From positions 44,217 through 108,216 of the forward strand of contig JAJXTV010000008.1 in the NCBI GenBank assembly GCA_021783515.1: a stretch of DNA of 64,000 nucleotides, given 5' to 3'. The translations under genes were made by a program, and so were the position numbers. The DNA comes from Nitrospirota bacterium (lineage in GTDB: Bacteria; Nitrospirota; Thermodesulfovibrionia; Thermodesulfovibrionales; UBA6898). The notes under the pieces were generated by a model. The model was not told the DNA's origin. It worked only from the letters and a program-made list of their open reading frames with translations, and did no database searches. Shown here one piece after another: positions 11,668 through 22,558 of the stretch. Each line of letters starts with the position of its first letter. Position 1 is the stretch's first letter.

Positions 11668-11937
11668 TTCCCCTCCGTACCGGCCTTTGCGCATCCCCCA
11701 CGGCAGATCCTCAGCAAAGACCGGGCCAATAGCGGAACATATGAAAAAGGTATTGATTTTGAAGAGATTTATCCGGCGAATGCCCGGTTTCCCGGCAGGC
11801 AAGACTACAATCATTAGAGAGAGACTATATAATAATCAGAGAGTAACGGCCTTTTCCCCCGTTCACCACCCTCCGAATGCTTGCAAGCCCCCTGCCTCCC
11901 GGCAGGCAGGGGGATATGTCTGATAAACGGCGAGCCG

Positions 11938-13281
11938 CTATTTGATCCCGAATTCCTTTATCTTCGCGAAAAGCGTGGCATAGCTCATCTCGAGCATCTC
12001 GGCGGCCTTCGTCTTATTGCCTTCCGTCCTTGCAAGCGCCTCGACGATCATCTTCTTTTCGAGGTCCTTCACCGCCTCCTTCAGCGAGATGTCGCCGTAC
12101 ATGTAGCGGTCCCTCCCCCTCTGGCCCATCAGCGACTCGACGCATTCCCGCTCGATCACGTCCGTTTCGGTATGGAGCGCCGCCCTCCGCATTACGTTTT
12201 TCAGCTCCCTCAGATTGCCGGGCCATGTATACTTCGCAAGAGACGCGAGGGCGTCGGCAGAGATCTCCCTGATCTGCTTGTTCAGCTCGGAGGAGGCATC
12301 GAAGAGGAATTTGCGGGCAAAAAAGGGGATATCGTCCGCCCTCTCCCTGAGAGGCGGCAGGCAGATGATGAATTCACCGAGGCGGTAATATAAATCTTCC
12401 CTGAACTCCTTTTTCTCTACCGCATCCCTGATGTCTTTGTTCGTGGCCGCGATGATCCTCGTGTCGACGTCCAATTCGCTCGTGCCCCCCAGCGGATATA
12501 TCTTCTTCTTCTCGATAACGCTGAGGAGCTTTGCCTGCACGTGGGGCGACATATTCTCGAGTTCGTCCAGAAAGATCGTGCCGCCCTGGGCCGCCTCAAA
12601 ATAGCCCGGTTTATCCTTCTCCGCGCCGGTGAAGGCGCCTTTTTTGTATCCGAACAGCTCGCTCTCGACAAGCAGGTCAGGGATAAGGCCGATGTCTACG
12701 CTCACGAAAGGCTTGCCCGACCTCCCGCTCAGGCTGTGGACGGCCTCTGCCACCACCGATTTGCCGGTTCCGGTCTCTCCCTGGATGATCACCGAAAACT
12801 GCGTGCCCGCAACCTGCTCGATCTGCCTGATCACCGCTTTCATCGCCTCGCCCCTGCCCAGTTGGTGCTCGAGGGAAGATTTCAGCGCGTTCTGCGCCCT
12901 CTCGATCTCCTTCGATAGCCGCCGCGTCTCCAGCGCCCTCCGGAGCGTGATCACGAGTCTGCTGAAATCGGGAGGCTTCACCATGAAGTCGTAGACTCCG
13001 TTTTTCATCGCCTCGACCGCGGTCGGAATGTCGCCGTGGGCGGTGAGAATGATGATCGGGACATCGGGGGCGATCCTTCTGAACTCGCGCATCGCGTCGA
13101 CGCCGTTCATGCGGGGCATCTGAAGGTCGAGCAGCACCGCGTCGGGCGGTTCCTTTCTGAAGAGCGTGATCGCCTGCAGGCCGTCCTCCGCCTCGACGAC
13201 CGAAAAGCCCTCGTCGCCCAGCACCTCACTGACGATCCCCCTCAGGTCCTTCTCATCGTCAACAAGCAACACTCTGTCCAT
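11938..13281 (-). CDS. Sigma54-dependent response regulator, NtrC family
   Basis: Receiver domain, GETGTGKS, GAFTGA motif, Fis-type HTH. Confidence 0.96.
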   Translation of the reverse strand: MDRVLLVDDEKDLRGIVSEVLGDEGFSVVEAEDGLQAITLFRKEPPDAVLLDLQMPRMNGVDAMREFRRIAPDVPIIILTAHGDIPTAVEAMKNGVYDFMVKPPDFSRLVITLRRALETRRLSKEIERAQNALKSSLEHQLGRGEAMKAVIRQIEQVAGTQFSVIIQGETGTGKSVVAEAVHSLSGRSGKPFVSVDIGLIPDLLVESELFGYKKGAFTGAEKDKPGYFEAAQGGTIFLDELENMSPHVQAKLLSVIEKKKIYPLGGTSELDVDTRIIAATNKDIRDAVEKKEFREDLYYRLGEFIICLPPLRERADDIPFFARKFLFDASSELNKQIREISADALASLAKYTWPGNLRELKNVMRRAALHTETDVIERECVESLMGQRGRDRYMYGDISLKEAVKDLEKKMIVEALARTEGNKTKAAEMLEMSYATLFAKIKEFGIK

Positions 13282-13303
13282 TCATCGTACCTCGTCGCGG
13301 AAT

Positions 13304-14875
13304 CTATTCACTCTTATTTTCCATATCCGGCCCACTTTTTTCGAGCAGAGGGATATAGACCTTGAACATGGTGCCCCTTCCCGGCTCCGAATCGACCCAC
13401 ACCCAACCCCTGTGCTGCTTGACGATGCCGTAGACGATTGCAAGCCCGAGCCCCGTCCCCTTTCCGACGTCCTTCGTCGTAAAGTAAGGCTCGAATATCC
13501 GCTCCCTCGTCTTTTCGTCCATGCCCGGCCCGGTGTCGCTCACGGTAATCATCCCGTACCCCCCGGGGGTCGGCGGATACGAGCTTCGCGTTTCCTCCGG
13601 GGCAACGGACACGGTCCCGACCGTGATTGAGAGCATTCCCCCGTCAGGCATCGCGTCGCGGCCGTTCGTGCAGAGGTTCATCAGGATCTGGTCGATCTGG
13701 ACACTGTCGCTCATCACCATGACCGGTTCGTCCGATAAGCCGATACTCAGCCCCACGGCCTCCCCTGCCATGTTATCGAGCATCGGCTTGAGCCTTCTGA
13801 CGACGACGTTCAGGTCAACAGGCCGGAGTTCGAACTGGTGCGTTCTGCTGAAGGTGAGCAGTTCCCGGATCAGGTTCTGCGCCCTGCTGATCGAATCGTG
13901 CACCTGCGTCGTGTGCCTGCGCAGCTCGTCGCCCGCGCCCAGTTTTCTGTCGATCAGATAGACTGAACCCCGCAGCGTGGCGAGGATATTATTAAAGTCG
14001 TGCGCAACCCCCCTGGCGAGCGTGCCGACCGCCTCCATCTTCTGGGCGTATCTGAGTTTCGTCTCCAGTGCCTCTTTCTCCTCCTCCCGCCTCTTCAGGT
14101 TGTCCGACATGGTATTGAAGTCCATCGCAAGCCTTCCGATCTCGTCCATCGACTCCACCGGCAGCTTATCGACCGTCCCGCCCGCTCCGAGCGTTCGCAC
14201 CGACTCGGCAAGGTCGGTGAGCGGCCGCATGATCCTCTTCACCCCGATATAGATGGCGATACTTCCTGCAAGCAAAAAGAGCAGGGTAGCGAGCGCATTC
14301 CGGAGGAGGATCGCCCTCATTTCCGCCCTGAGTCCTCCCTTGTCCAGAACGACCTCGACATACCCGATGACGTTCTGCACGCCCTTCCCCTGCGTCTCCC
14401 CGAAATAAAGGGCCTCATCCATGTTCCGGTATGTTTCGAACACGACCGGAGAGAGGAACCCGATCGTATTGTCATCTTCGTCGCTCCTCGGCACGGCGCC
14501 CGCCCGCGCCAAAAACTTCTCCCCGCCTTCCGGGATCGGGGAAGCCGGTTTCCCGCCGGAGGCCCGCTTCTTCTCTACCATCAGGACCTGCCTGTCGGCG
14601 TTGTATACCACCACCGCAAGGACGTTTCTCTGTCCCATCACCCCCTGGACCGCGTCTTTCAGCATTTCCCTGTTTTCGGCAAAGACCCAGGTCCTGATGT
14701 TATAGGCGAGGATGCCGGTCAACATCGTTCCTTCTTTATTGAGGTCTTTCCTCGCCACGCCGCTCTGGTAGGAGACGAGGAAGCCTGAAAGGACGGTGGC
14801 CACCACAAGGACCGAGAGAACGAACGTCCTGAAGACCTTGAAGCCGAAGCTCTTTCTAAAGCTCCTAGTCGACAT
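13304..14875 (-). CDS. Sensor histidine kinase (periplasmic sensor, HAMP, HisKA, HATPase)
   Basis: GVAHDFNNILATL H-box, DTGPGMDE, GTGLGLAIVYGIVKQHRG. Confidence 0.95.
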   Translation of the reverse strand: MSTRSFRKSFGFKVFRTFVLSVLVVATVLSGFLVSYQSGVARKDLNKEGTMLTGILAYNIRTWVFAENREMLKDAVQGVMGQRNVLAVVVYNADRQVLMVEKKRASGGKPASPIPEGGEKFLARAGAVPRSDEDDNTIGFLSPVVFETYRNMDEALYFGETQGKGVQNVIGYVEVVLDKGGLRAEMRAILLRNALATLLFLLAGSIAIYIGVKRIMRPLTDLAESVRTLGAGGTVDKLPVESMDEIGRLAMDFNTMSDNLKRREEEKEALETKLRYAQKMEAVGTLARGVAHDFNNILATLRGSVYLIDRKLGAGDELRRHTTQVHDSISRAQNLIRELLTFSRTHQFELRPVDLNVVVRRLKPMLDNMAGEAVGLSIGLSDEPVMVMSDSVQIDQILMNLCTNGRDAMPDGGMLSITVGTVSVAPEETRSSYPPTPGGYGMITVSDTGPGMDEKTRERIFEPYFTTKDVGKGTGLGLAIVYGIVKQHRGWVWVDSEPGRGTMFKVYIPLLEKSGPDMENKSE

Positions 14876-15767
14876 TTTCCGCCCTCTTCAGTACCTCGCC
14901 CCTTATCCTGATGCCGAGCTTGCCGGCGATCTTCCGGTTGATCACGAGGATCGCCTTTCTGACGTCTTCCCTTACCGGCGTGTCGTTATTCCCTGCAAGT
15001 ATCCTCCGGGACATCTCGCCGGCCTGGCTCCCCATCTCCCTCGGCGAGGCGTAAAGGCCCGCCGTCGCTCCGAGCTCGACATATTTTTTCGAGAAGGTGA
15101 ATACCGGCACCCTGTTCTTGAAAGAAAAGAGAAGGAGATATTTCACCGCCTCCGGATTTACGACCGTTGCGTCGGGGAGCATCCAGAAGAGGTCGACCCT
15201 GTCCTTCATGCCGTCGAGGAGGGCAGGGAAGTCTCCCGGCCGCGAGGTCTTCTTTGCGACGAGCTCGATCCCTCTGGCCTGGCAAAAGGACTCGGCCTCC
15301 TGTATCGCCGCCTCGGAATGCTTCGCGTCGTATATTACGCCGACCCTTTTCACAAACGGGAAGACCTCGATCATCGCCGAGAGGCGTTTCTGAGGAGAGA
15401 TGTACATGCTCACTCCGGATGCGGCCTGGCCGGGACCGAAGGAGATGGAACGCGGCACCATCGAATAGATCACGGGGATGCCCGGGATCTCCTTCGCCAG
15501 GTTAAGGGCGTCGAGGCCGACGGTGAAGACCGCCGACGGTCTCATCTCCCTGATCTGGGCAAAGGCTTCCCGGCCGCCGTTTTCCGAGAGCGTGATCTGT
15601 CTCAGATCGCAGCCGCAGGACTGCTCGAATCCCTCAATCGCCTCGTCGTACGGCTGGATGTCCGCGCTTTTGATGGCCACAATCATGTGCGCCTCTGAAA
15701 ACGCGGGAAAGGCGAGAAGGAAAAGCAGCGCAAGTGCTATTACTATGCGGTATGTATCTTTACGCAT
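14865..15767 (-). CDS. ABC-type substrate-binding protein (TrpX/ABC_sub_bind-like)
   Basis: Signal peptide; VGVIYDAKHSEAAIQEAE..., bilobal periplasmic binding pattern. Confidence 0.85.
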   Translation of the reverse strand: MRKDTYRIVIALALLFLLAFPAFSEAHMIVAIKSADIQPYDEAIEGFEQSCGCDLRQITLSENGGREAFAQIREMRPSAVFTVGLDALNLAKEIPGIPVIYSMVPRSISFGPGQAASGVSMYISPQKRLSAMIEVFPFVKRVGVIYDAKHSEAAIQEAESFCQARGIELVAKKTSRPGDFPALLDGMKDRVDLFWMLPDATVVNPEAVKYLLLFSFKNRVPVFTFSKKYVELGATAGLYASPREMGSQAGEMSRRILAGNNDTPVREDVRKAILVINRKIAGKLGIRIRGEVLKRAENVD

Positions 15768-15931
15768 CCGTCCCCACGGAAAAATTACACATTTGAACTA
15801 TAACAGAAGCGGGAGAATAACACAATACCGCACGGCCCTTATTTTCCTCCTTGCCACCCCGGCCTGCGGCCCTCCCCCTTGCAAATGGAGGACGCCAGAA
15901 CAGCATCGCGCACGACGTGCTTTTGCCGTAA

Positions 15932-15974
15932 CCCCCTCCTTGGTTAAGGAGGCCAGCCTGCCGGCAGGCTGGGG
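15932..15974. repeat. Intergenic palindromic repeat, copy A
   Basis: CCCCCTCCTTGGTTAAGGAGGCCAGCCTGCCGGCAGGCTGGGG; related copy at 57396-57439. Confidence 0.7.
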
Positions 15975-16034
15975 CTGGGAAGGTGGTGTGAAACCAATGA
16001 TTTGTCTTAGAACCTATCCCAACATGGGTTCTCG

Positions 16035-17330
16035 TTAAGTCCCTGTCAGACCGTACCTGATGTCCTGCATCACGAACGCCTCGAGCGTAGCGTCGAAGAG
16101 GGCCTTCTTGCAGTCAACTCCCTCCATGGCGCCGTCGCGGACGAGCTTCATATACCTGCAGCCTCCGAAGCAGAGCGGCAGATAGGCGCAGTCGAGGCAT
16201 TTCTCGTTCTTCCAGTTATCAAGGTGATGAGAGGCGCGGCAGTCCTTCATCCCGGACCGGATGTCGCCAATCTGGTATTCTTTCCTCCCGAGAAGCCCGG
16301 GGCATTTGCAGATGCTCCCGTCGTAGTTCACCATGATATTGTCCCTGTGCTCCATCATACAGACGCCCGGACCGGTCCGCTCAAGCCTGCAGCCCCTCCT
16401 GAGTATCTCTTCTCTCAGATATACGCTCGCACCAAAAAGCCAGGGCTCATCCGCGGACATCAGCCCCTCATGAAAATCAGGCAATGCGTAATCCGCACTT
16501 TCGGCGACGACGGGAAAGAACCCCCGCATCACGACCTTCGACGGCAGAAGCCCCTCTCCGGTCAGATAATCGAGAAGCCGGGGGAACCGCCCATAGTTCT
16601 CCTTCGTGAAATTGCCTCCGGTCTGGATTTCGATCATGCCGCAGACGTCCTTGATATTCCCTATGATCCGTCTGAAGCTGCCCCTGCCTGATTTGTACGG
16701 TCTGGAGGAGTCATGGCTCTCCTCGGGCCCGTCTATCGTGACATAGGCCTCTTTCAGACCGAGCTTCTTCATCGCCTCCACGGTTTCTTTCGTCAGAAGC
16801 GTCCCGTTGGTAATGAGATAGAAGCTGAAGGGGATTCCGGCAGAGCGCGCGATCCGCTTCAGTCGCAACGCTACGAAGAGGATGAGATCCCTGCTCATGA
16901 GCGGCTCGCCTCCGTAGAAGGTGATCTGGAGCTCTTTGATCTTCGGCCGGGAGGATATCCTCTTCTTCACGAACTCTACGAAGTCGGCCGCCGCCGCCTT
17001 CGACATATAATGCCTTCCCTTCCTCGTGCCTTCGAAGCAGTACCTGCAGGCGAGGTTGCAGTCGAGGCCCATCACGAGCTTAACGCTCAGTGTCCTGTTC
17101 AGGCGGTTCAGGCCTTCGAGCCATCCGAGCATCTCTTTTCTCTCTTTTTGAGGATCGACGAGAAAGCCCCCTTTCCTGAAAAGTTCCCTGTCGCCCGCAA
17201 GGCGCGGGACGCCCTTTTTCAGGCTTGACAGTGGGATCTTGAGAATGGAGGCGTTCCTGGTGGAAAAGAGCACGAGGCCCTTCGGGTCTTCAGGATCGGG
17301 AAATGCCTTATAGTATTTCGAAAGCTGCAT
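16035..17330 (-). CDS. Radical SAM/SPASM peptide-maturase-like protein (geopeptide-maturase-like)
   Basis: CNLACRYCFE; SPASM pattern C-X2-C-X5-C-X3-C (CLDCAYLPLCFGGC) plus VDC. Track start 17339 is TTG; ATG at 17330 preferred. Confidence 0.88.
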   Translation of the reverse strand: MQLSKYYKAFPDPEDPKGLVLFSTRNASILKIPLSSLKKGVPRLAGDRELFRKGGFLVDPQKERKEMLGWLEGLNRLNRTLSVKLVMGLDCNLACRYCFEGTRKGRHYMSKAAAADFVEFVKKRISSRPKIKELQITFYGGEPLMSRDLILFVALRLKRIARSAGIPFSFYLITNGTLLTKETVEAMKKLGLKEAYVTIDGPEESHDSSRPYKSGRGSFRRIIGNIKDVCGMIEIQTGGNFTKENYGRFPRLLDYLTGEGLLPSKVVMRGFFPVVAESADYALPDFHEGLMSADEPWLFGASVYLREEILRRGCRLERTGPGVCMMEHRDNIMVNYDGSICKCPGLLGRKEYQIGDIRSGMKDCRASHHLDNWKNEKCLDCAYLPLCFGGCRYMKLVRDGAMEGVDCKKALFDATLEAFVMQDIRYGLTGT

Positions 17331-17337
17331 CTTCAAC

Positions 17338-17364
17338 AAAAAAAGGGAGGGCAGACGCCCTCCC
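17338..17364 (-). terminator. Hairpin plus U-tract between Lys-rich peptide gene and radical SAM gene
   Basis: Minus strand GGGAGGGC-GTCT-GCCCTCCC followed by T7. Confidence 0.8.
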
Positions 17365-17382
17365 CATTCTTACGGCCGGAAA

Positions 17383-17649
17383 CTACCTTACAGTCATAAC
17401 CACGCCCCTGCAGCACGGTGCCGCTGTCGCCTTTCTGGTCGTCTTCTTCGCGACTTTCTTCGCGGTGGTTTTCTTTGCAGTCGTTTTCTTTGCAGTCGTT
17501 TTCTTTGCAGCGGTCTTCTTGGCCGCGGTCTTTTTCTTCGCCGCAGGCTTCTTGGCCGCAGGCTTCTTCTTCGCCGCAGGCTTCTTGGCCGCAGGCTTCT
17601 TCTTCGCCGCAGGCTTCTTCGCGGCCGCCTTCCTGATCGTCTTCTTCAT
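17383..17649 (-). CDS. Histone-H1-like Lys/Ala/Pro-repeat protein with C-terminal APCCRGVVMTVR tail
   Basis: Very strong SD AAAGGAGGAGG two bases before ATG; MKKTIRKAAAKKPAAKKKPAAKK...TTRKATAAPCCRGVVMTVR; no plus-strand competitor with RBS. Confidence 0.85.
   Translation of the reverse strand: MKKTIRKAAAKKPAAKKKPAAKKPAAKKKPAAKKPAAKKKTAAKKTAAKKTTAKKTTAKKTTAKKVAKKTTRKATAAPCCRGVVMTVR
17455..17630. repeat. Tandem repeats encoding PAAKK/TAAKK units
   Basis: Repeats of CTTCTTGGCCGCAGGCTTCTTCTTCGCCGCAGG and TTTCTTTGCAGTCGT units. Confidence 0.85.
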
Positions 17650-17702
17650 ATCCTCCTCCTTTGATAAGAGAGTATGCTATACCCCTGAAAGGGGCTTCCT
17701 AC

Positions 17703-19589
17703 CTAGAACTTGTACCGGACTCCCGCCTCGATCCACCGGTTCAGTCCAGGCGCCACACCATCGCTATATGACGAACCGTTGAGAATGTTATGACCGGTGA
17801 AGAAGGCCTCCAGCGAGGTGTCGTTCTTCTTCAGGATCTCCTTTATCACGTTGAAATCCATCACGAAGCCGTTATACGTCGCCGCCCAGAACGAAGGGAG
17901 GTCCCACCAGAGATAATGGCCCTTCATCACCGCCCTCAAGCCCTTGCCCTCGTCATAGGAAAGAGACGTAGTGATGCCGTATCTTCTCGTCTCGTCGAAC
18001 TCCCTCTCATCAGAGAAGTTGTCCAGCCTCACGCTCTCATAATGGGTGCCGGCCTTAAGCGTAAGGCCCTTCCATTTCTTCGTGATGATCTCGAGCTCTC
18101 CGCCTATCGTCTTTTCCTTGCCGGCGTTTTCTACTGTCAGGAGGTCCCCCTCGAGGCTCTTATCGACTATGATATCGTTGATATCGTGCAGAAACAAGGT
18201 GAGCTTCGCGCTCACGACGTTTGCGACATTCGCCTCAGCCCCCACTTGATAGGACCATATCTTCTCGGTGTTCAGGCCGGGGTTCCCGACAAAGCCGAAG
18301 CCAGGGTGATCAAAAAACGATGGGATCGCCGCATCATGGAAGCCCCTGCTCACGAGCGCCCTGAGAAGGAAATCTTTCGAAACGAGATAGGTAACTCCAA
18401 GACTGGGGCTGAAGATATCGCCTCCGAGGTTGGCATGGTCGAACCTCAGACCCGGGGTGATGGTCAGAGCTCCGAGCGATATCGTGTCGTTTGCGAAGAA
18501 GGCATATTTGTTCTGGTCTACAGACCCGTCAGGATAGAAATCAGCCTTTGCCGTTCCCGTCATCACATCCGTTCCCGCTACTATACTATGCGCCCCCGTC
18601 CTCCACGTGAGGCTGCCGCTGAAGCCGTACTTGTCGAATTTCGTGCCGGAATCGAAAATCGGCTCGTTCGTGCTGACCGTCTTCTCATACATCCCCTCAT
18701 TATTGTTAAAAATCCATCCGGAGACATTAAGGTCAAGGTCCTTGCCGAACGATGTCTGAAGGGATGCCCTTCCGTAGATCTGTTCTAACTTATACGCATC
18801 GAACGCGTCATAGTCTATGAACAGCCAGTCCCACTGGACGCTGTCGTCCTTGTGGTAGAGAAACGAGAGATCGATCTTCGTCTTTTCTCCCGCATCGACC
18901 GTGAACTTCGAAAAGAAATTGTTATGATGGAAATAATGATCGCTTCTCAGTCCGTCGGAGTTCATCGCACCGCCATAGAGATATGCGCCTATTGGCCCTT
19001 TCCTTCCGATAAGCTCGGCCCTGGCGTCGCTCGTATTTCTCTCACCGTACGATGCATAGGCGGTCCCGTGCATGTGATCTCCCGGGCCCGCCGATTTCGT
19101 GATGATGTTTATCACGCCTCCGAAAGAGGACCCCCACGTGGACGACGCAGGCCCCTTTATGATCTCGATCCTCTCTATCATTTGGACAGGCAGGATGCCG
19201 CTGGCGACTGCGTTGGATTCATTCTGAAGCGGCACGCCGTCGAGGAGGACCGCGACCCTCGCATATTCGGAGCCGTGTATGCCGATACCTCCCTGTGCGC
19301 CAGGCCCGACATTGTCCGCGACCTCGACGCCTGTCACGAAATAGAGCGCGTCGGCGACGGTATGGGCGTTCATCAGTTCGATGTCCCTTGCGGTAACGAC
19401 CTCGACGTTCTCGGCGACGCGCGAAATCGACTTGAGGCTCCTCGTCGCCGAGACGACCCGAAGCTCATCTTCCTTGAAATACATGAGGAGAAAGTTGCGT
19501 TCTTCTTCGGACATTGCAAAGGCGGCTGACGAAAGGTGAGTGAGAATGAGGACGACCAACAGAACCAGCGCGGGCCTACTGAAAGACAT
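17703..19589 (-). CDS. TonB-dependent outer-membrane receptor
   Basis: Plug domain (VAVLLDGVPLQ, IERIEIIKGPASSTWGSSFGGVINIITK), C-terminal barrel ending ...RYKF. Confidence 0.93.
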   Translation of the reverse strand: MSFSRPALVLLVVLILTHLSSAAFAMSEEERNFLLMYFKEDELRVVSATRSLKSISRVAENVEVVTARDIELMNAHTVADALYFVTGVEVADNVGPGAQGGIGIHGSEYARVAVLLDGVPLQNESNAVASGILPVQMIERIEIIKGPASSTWGSSFGGVINIITKSAGPGDHMHGTAYASYGERNTSDARAELIGRKGPIGAYLYGGAMNSDGLRSDHYFHHNNFFSKFTVDAGEKTKIDLSFLYHKDDSVQWDWLFIDYDAFDAYKLEQIYGRASLQTSFGKDLDLNVSGWIFNNNEGMYEKTVSTNEPIFDSGTKFDKYGFSGSLTWRTGAHSIVAGTDVMTGTAKADFYPDGSVDQNKYAFFANDTISLGALTITPGLRFDHANLGGDIFSPSLGVTYLVSKDFLLRALVSRGFHDAAIPSFFDHPGFGFVGNPGLNTEKIWSYQVGAEANVANVVSAKLTLFLHDINDIIVDKSLEGDLLTVENAGKEKTIGGELEIITKKWKGLTLKAGTHYESVRLDNFSDEREFDETRRYGITTSLSYDEGKGLRAVMKGHYLWWDLPSFWAATYNGFVMDFNVIKEILKKNDTSLEAFFTGHNILNGSSYSDGVAPGLNRWIEAGVRYKF

Positions 19590-19742
19590 ATCGTCGAATC
19601 CTCCCGAAAGTTAGTGCGAGAATCTCTATCTGAATTTTGTTCTGTCTTTTCAATGGTCGCATTTTCAATTTTACAAAGTATATTCTAATCTAATGTCGCA
19701 TGTCCAGAAAAAAAAGATAAATAGGCGGCGACCTGTACGGCG

Positions 19743-19770
19743 AAAAAAAAAGGGCCGCACGTGCGGCCCT
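19743..19770 (-). terminator. Terminator of atp operon
   Basis: AGGGCCGCAC/GTGCGGCCCT palindrome followed on minus strand by T-run. Confidence 0.88.
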
Positions 19771-19799
19771 GCCCTATCTATCCCTTTTGGCCCGACTTC

Positions 19800-20212
19800 T
19801 TATTTGACTCTCTTAATCTCCACGACCTGCGACCTCATGACGGCGCGTTCGAGCGCGGCCTCGGCCCTGGCGAAATCAACGTTCTCGGCGTGCTTCAGCC
19901 TCTCTTCCGCCCTCTTCTTCGCAGCCATCGCCCTGTCCATGTCGATGTCTTCCGAGCGCTCGGCGCTGTCGGCGAGGATCATCACCTTCTCGGAGCCGAC
20001 CTCGGCATAGCCCCAGTTTACGAAGAAATACCTGGCCTCGCTCCCCTTCTTGCAGGTGAGCATGCCGATCTTGAGGGTCGTCACGAACGGCACGTGGCCG
20101 GGCAGTACGCCGAACTCGCCTTCGCTTCCCGTGGCGGCGACCTCGTCGACCTCCTCGCTGAACACAAGGCCCTGCGGGGTCACTATCTCAAGAAGTATCT
20201 TTCCCTCAGCCA

Positions 20213-20213
<1 letters not shown>
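19800..20213 (-). CDS. atpC: F-ATPase epsilon subunit
   Basis: [25 protein letters not shown]...[14 protein letters not shown] overlap with atpD. Confidence 0.95.
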
Positions 20214-21646
<1,433 letters not shown>

Positions 21647-21688
21647 TCATGTGTATATTCATATGGTGAGCGGCAGACCGCCTCCATA

Positions 21689-22558
21689 TTATCCTTTCAA
21701 TGCCTCGACGCCGCCGACGATGTCCATGAGCTCTTTCGTGATCGACGCCTGTCTGGCCTTGTTGTACTGAAGTGTCAGACTGCCGATCATGTCGTTGGCC
21801 GCCCTCGTCGCGTTCTCCATCGCGGCCATTCTCGCCGCCTCTTCGGATGCCTGCGACTCAAGAAGCGCACGGAAGATCTGGATCTCGACGTTCTTCGGAA
21901 CGAGCCTGCTGAAGATCTCCTGCTTGGAGGGCTCATAGATGAAATTGTAGATCGGCAGCGTCTCCTCCGCGGCCTCTATCGGCGCAAGGGGCAGGAGCCT
22001 CGTGATCACCACCTGCTGGGCGATGGCCGACTTGAACTCGTTGAAGATCAGCACGACCTCGTCGGTCGTCTCGCTGGTGTAGTTCTCGATGATCTCCGAG
22101 GCGATCTCCTGGGCGTTGGCGTAGGAGATCTTGCCCGAAATCCCGGTCCAGGCCTTCCGCATCTCGACGTTGCGTCTTTTGTAGTAGTCGCGGGCCTTTC
22201 TTCCGACGACGTCGATCGTCACCTCATACCCTTCGCGCTTCAGCTCGTCGATGTGGCGTACCGCGGCCTTCATGATATTGGTGTTAAAGGCGCCGCAGAG
22301 CCCCCTGTCGCTCGTCATCACGAGCACCTCGATATTCCTCCGGGGCCTCACCGTCAGAAGCGGATGGATCTCTCCCTCGGCGCCGCTTGCGAGACTCGAC
22401 AGAATGCCGTTCATCCGTTCGGCGTAGGGCCTCATCTCGAGCATCCGCTGCTGCGCCTTCCTGAACTTCGCGGCCGACACCATCTTCATCGCCTTGGTGA
22501 TCTTGCTGGTGCTCTCTACCGCTTTTATTCTTCTTTTGATGTCTCTCAGTGTCGCCAT
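21689..22558 (-). CDS. atpG: F-ATPase gamma subunit
   Basis: MATLRDIKRRIKAVESTSKITKAMKMVSAAK; TSDRGLCGAFN. Confidence 0.97.
   Translation of the reverse strand: MATLRDIKRRIKAVESTSKITKAMKMVSAAKFRKAQQRMLEMRPYAERMNGILSSLASGAEGEIHPLLTVRPRRNIEVLVMTSDRGLCGAFNTNIMKAAVRHIDELKREGYEVTIDVVGRKARDYYKRRNVEMRKAWTGISGKISYANAQEIASEIIENYTSETTDEVVLIFNEFKSAIAQQVVITRLLPLAPIEAAEETLPIYNFIYEPSKQEIFSRLVPKNVEIQIFRALLESQASEEAARMAAMENATRAANDMIGSLTLQYNKARQASITKELMDIVGGVEALKG

Noticed and set aside
17440-17640. Possible CRISPR-like repeats
   Set aside because: Periodicity is codon-level repetition of a Lys/Ala protein, with no unique spacers
17303-17782. Plus-strand ORF with FFAVVFFAVVFFAAVF repeats resembling a membrane peptide
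   Set aside because: Antisense reading of the Lys/Ala repeat gene, which has the strong SD and start on the minus strand
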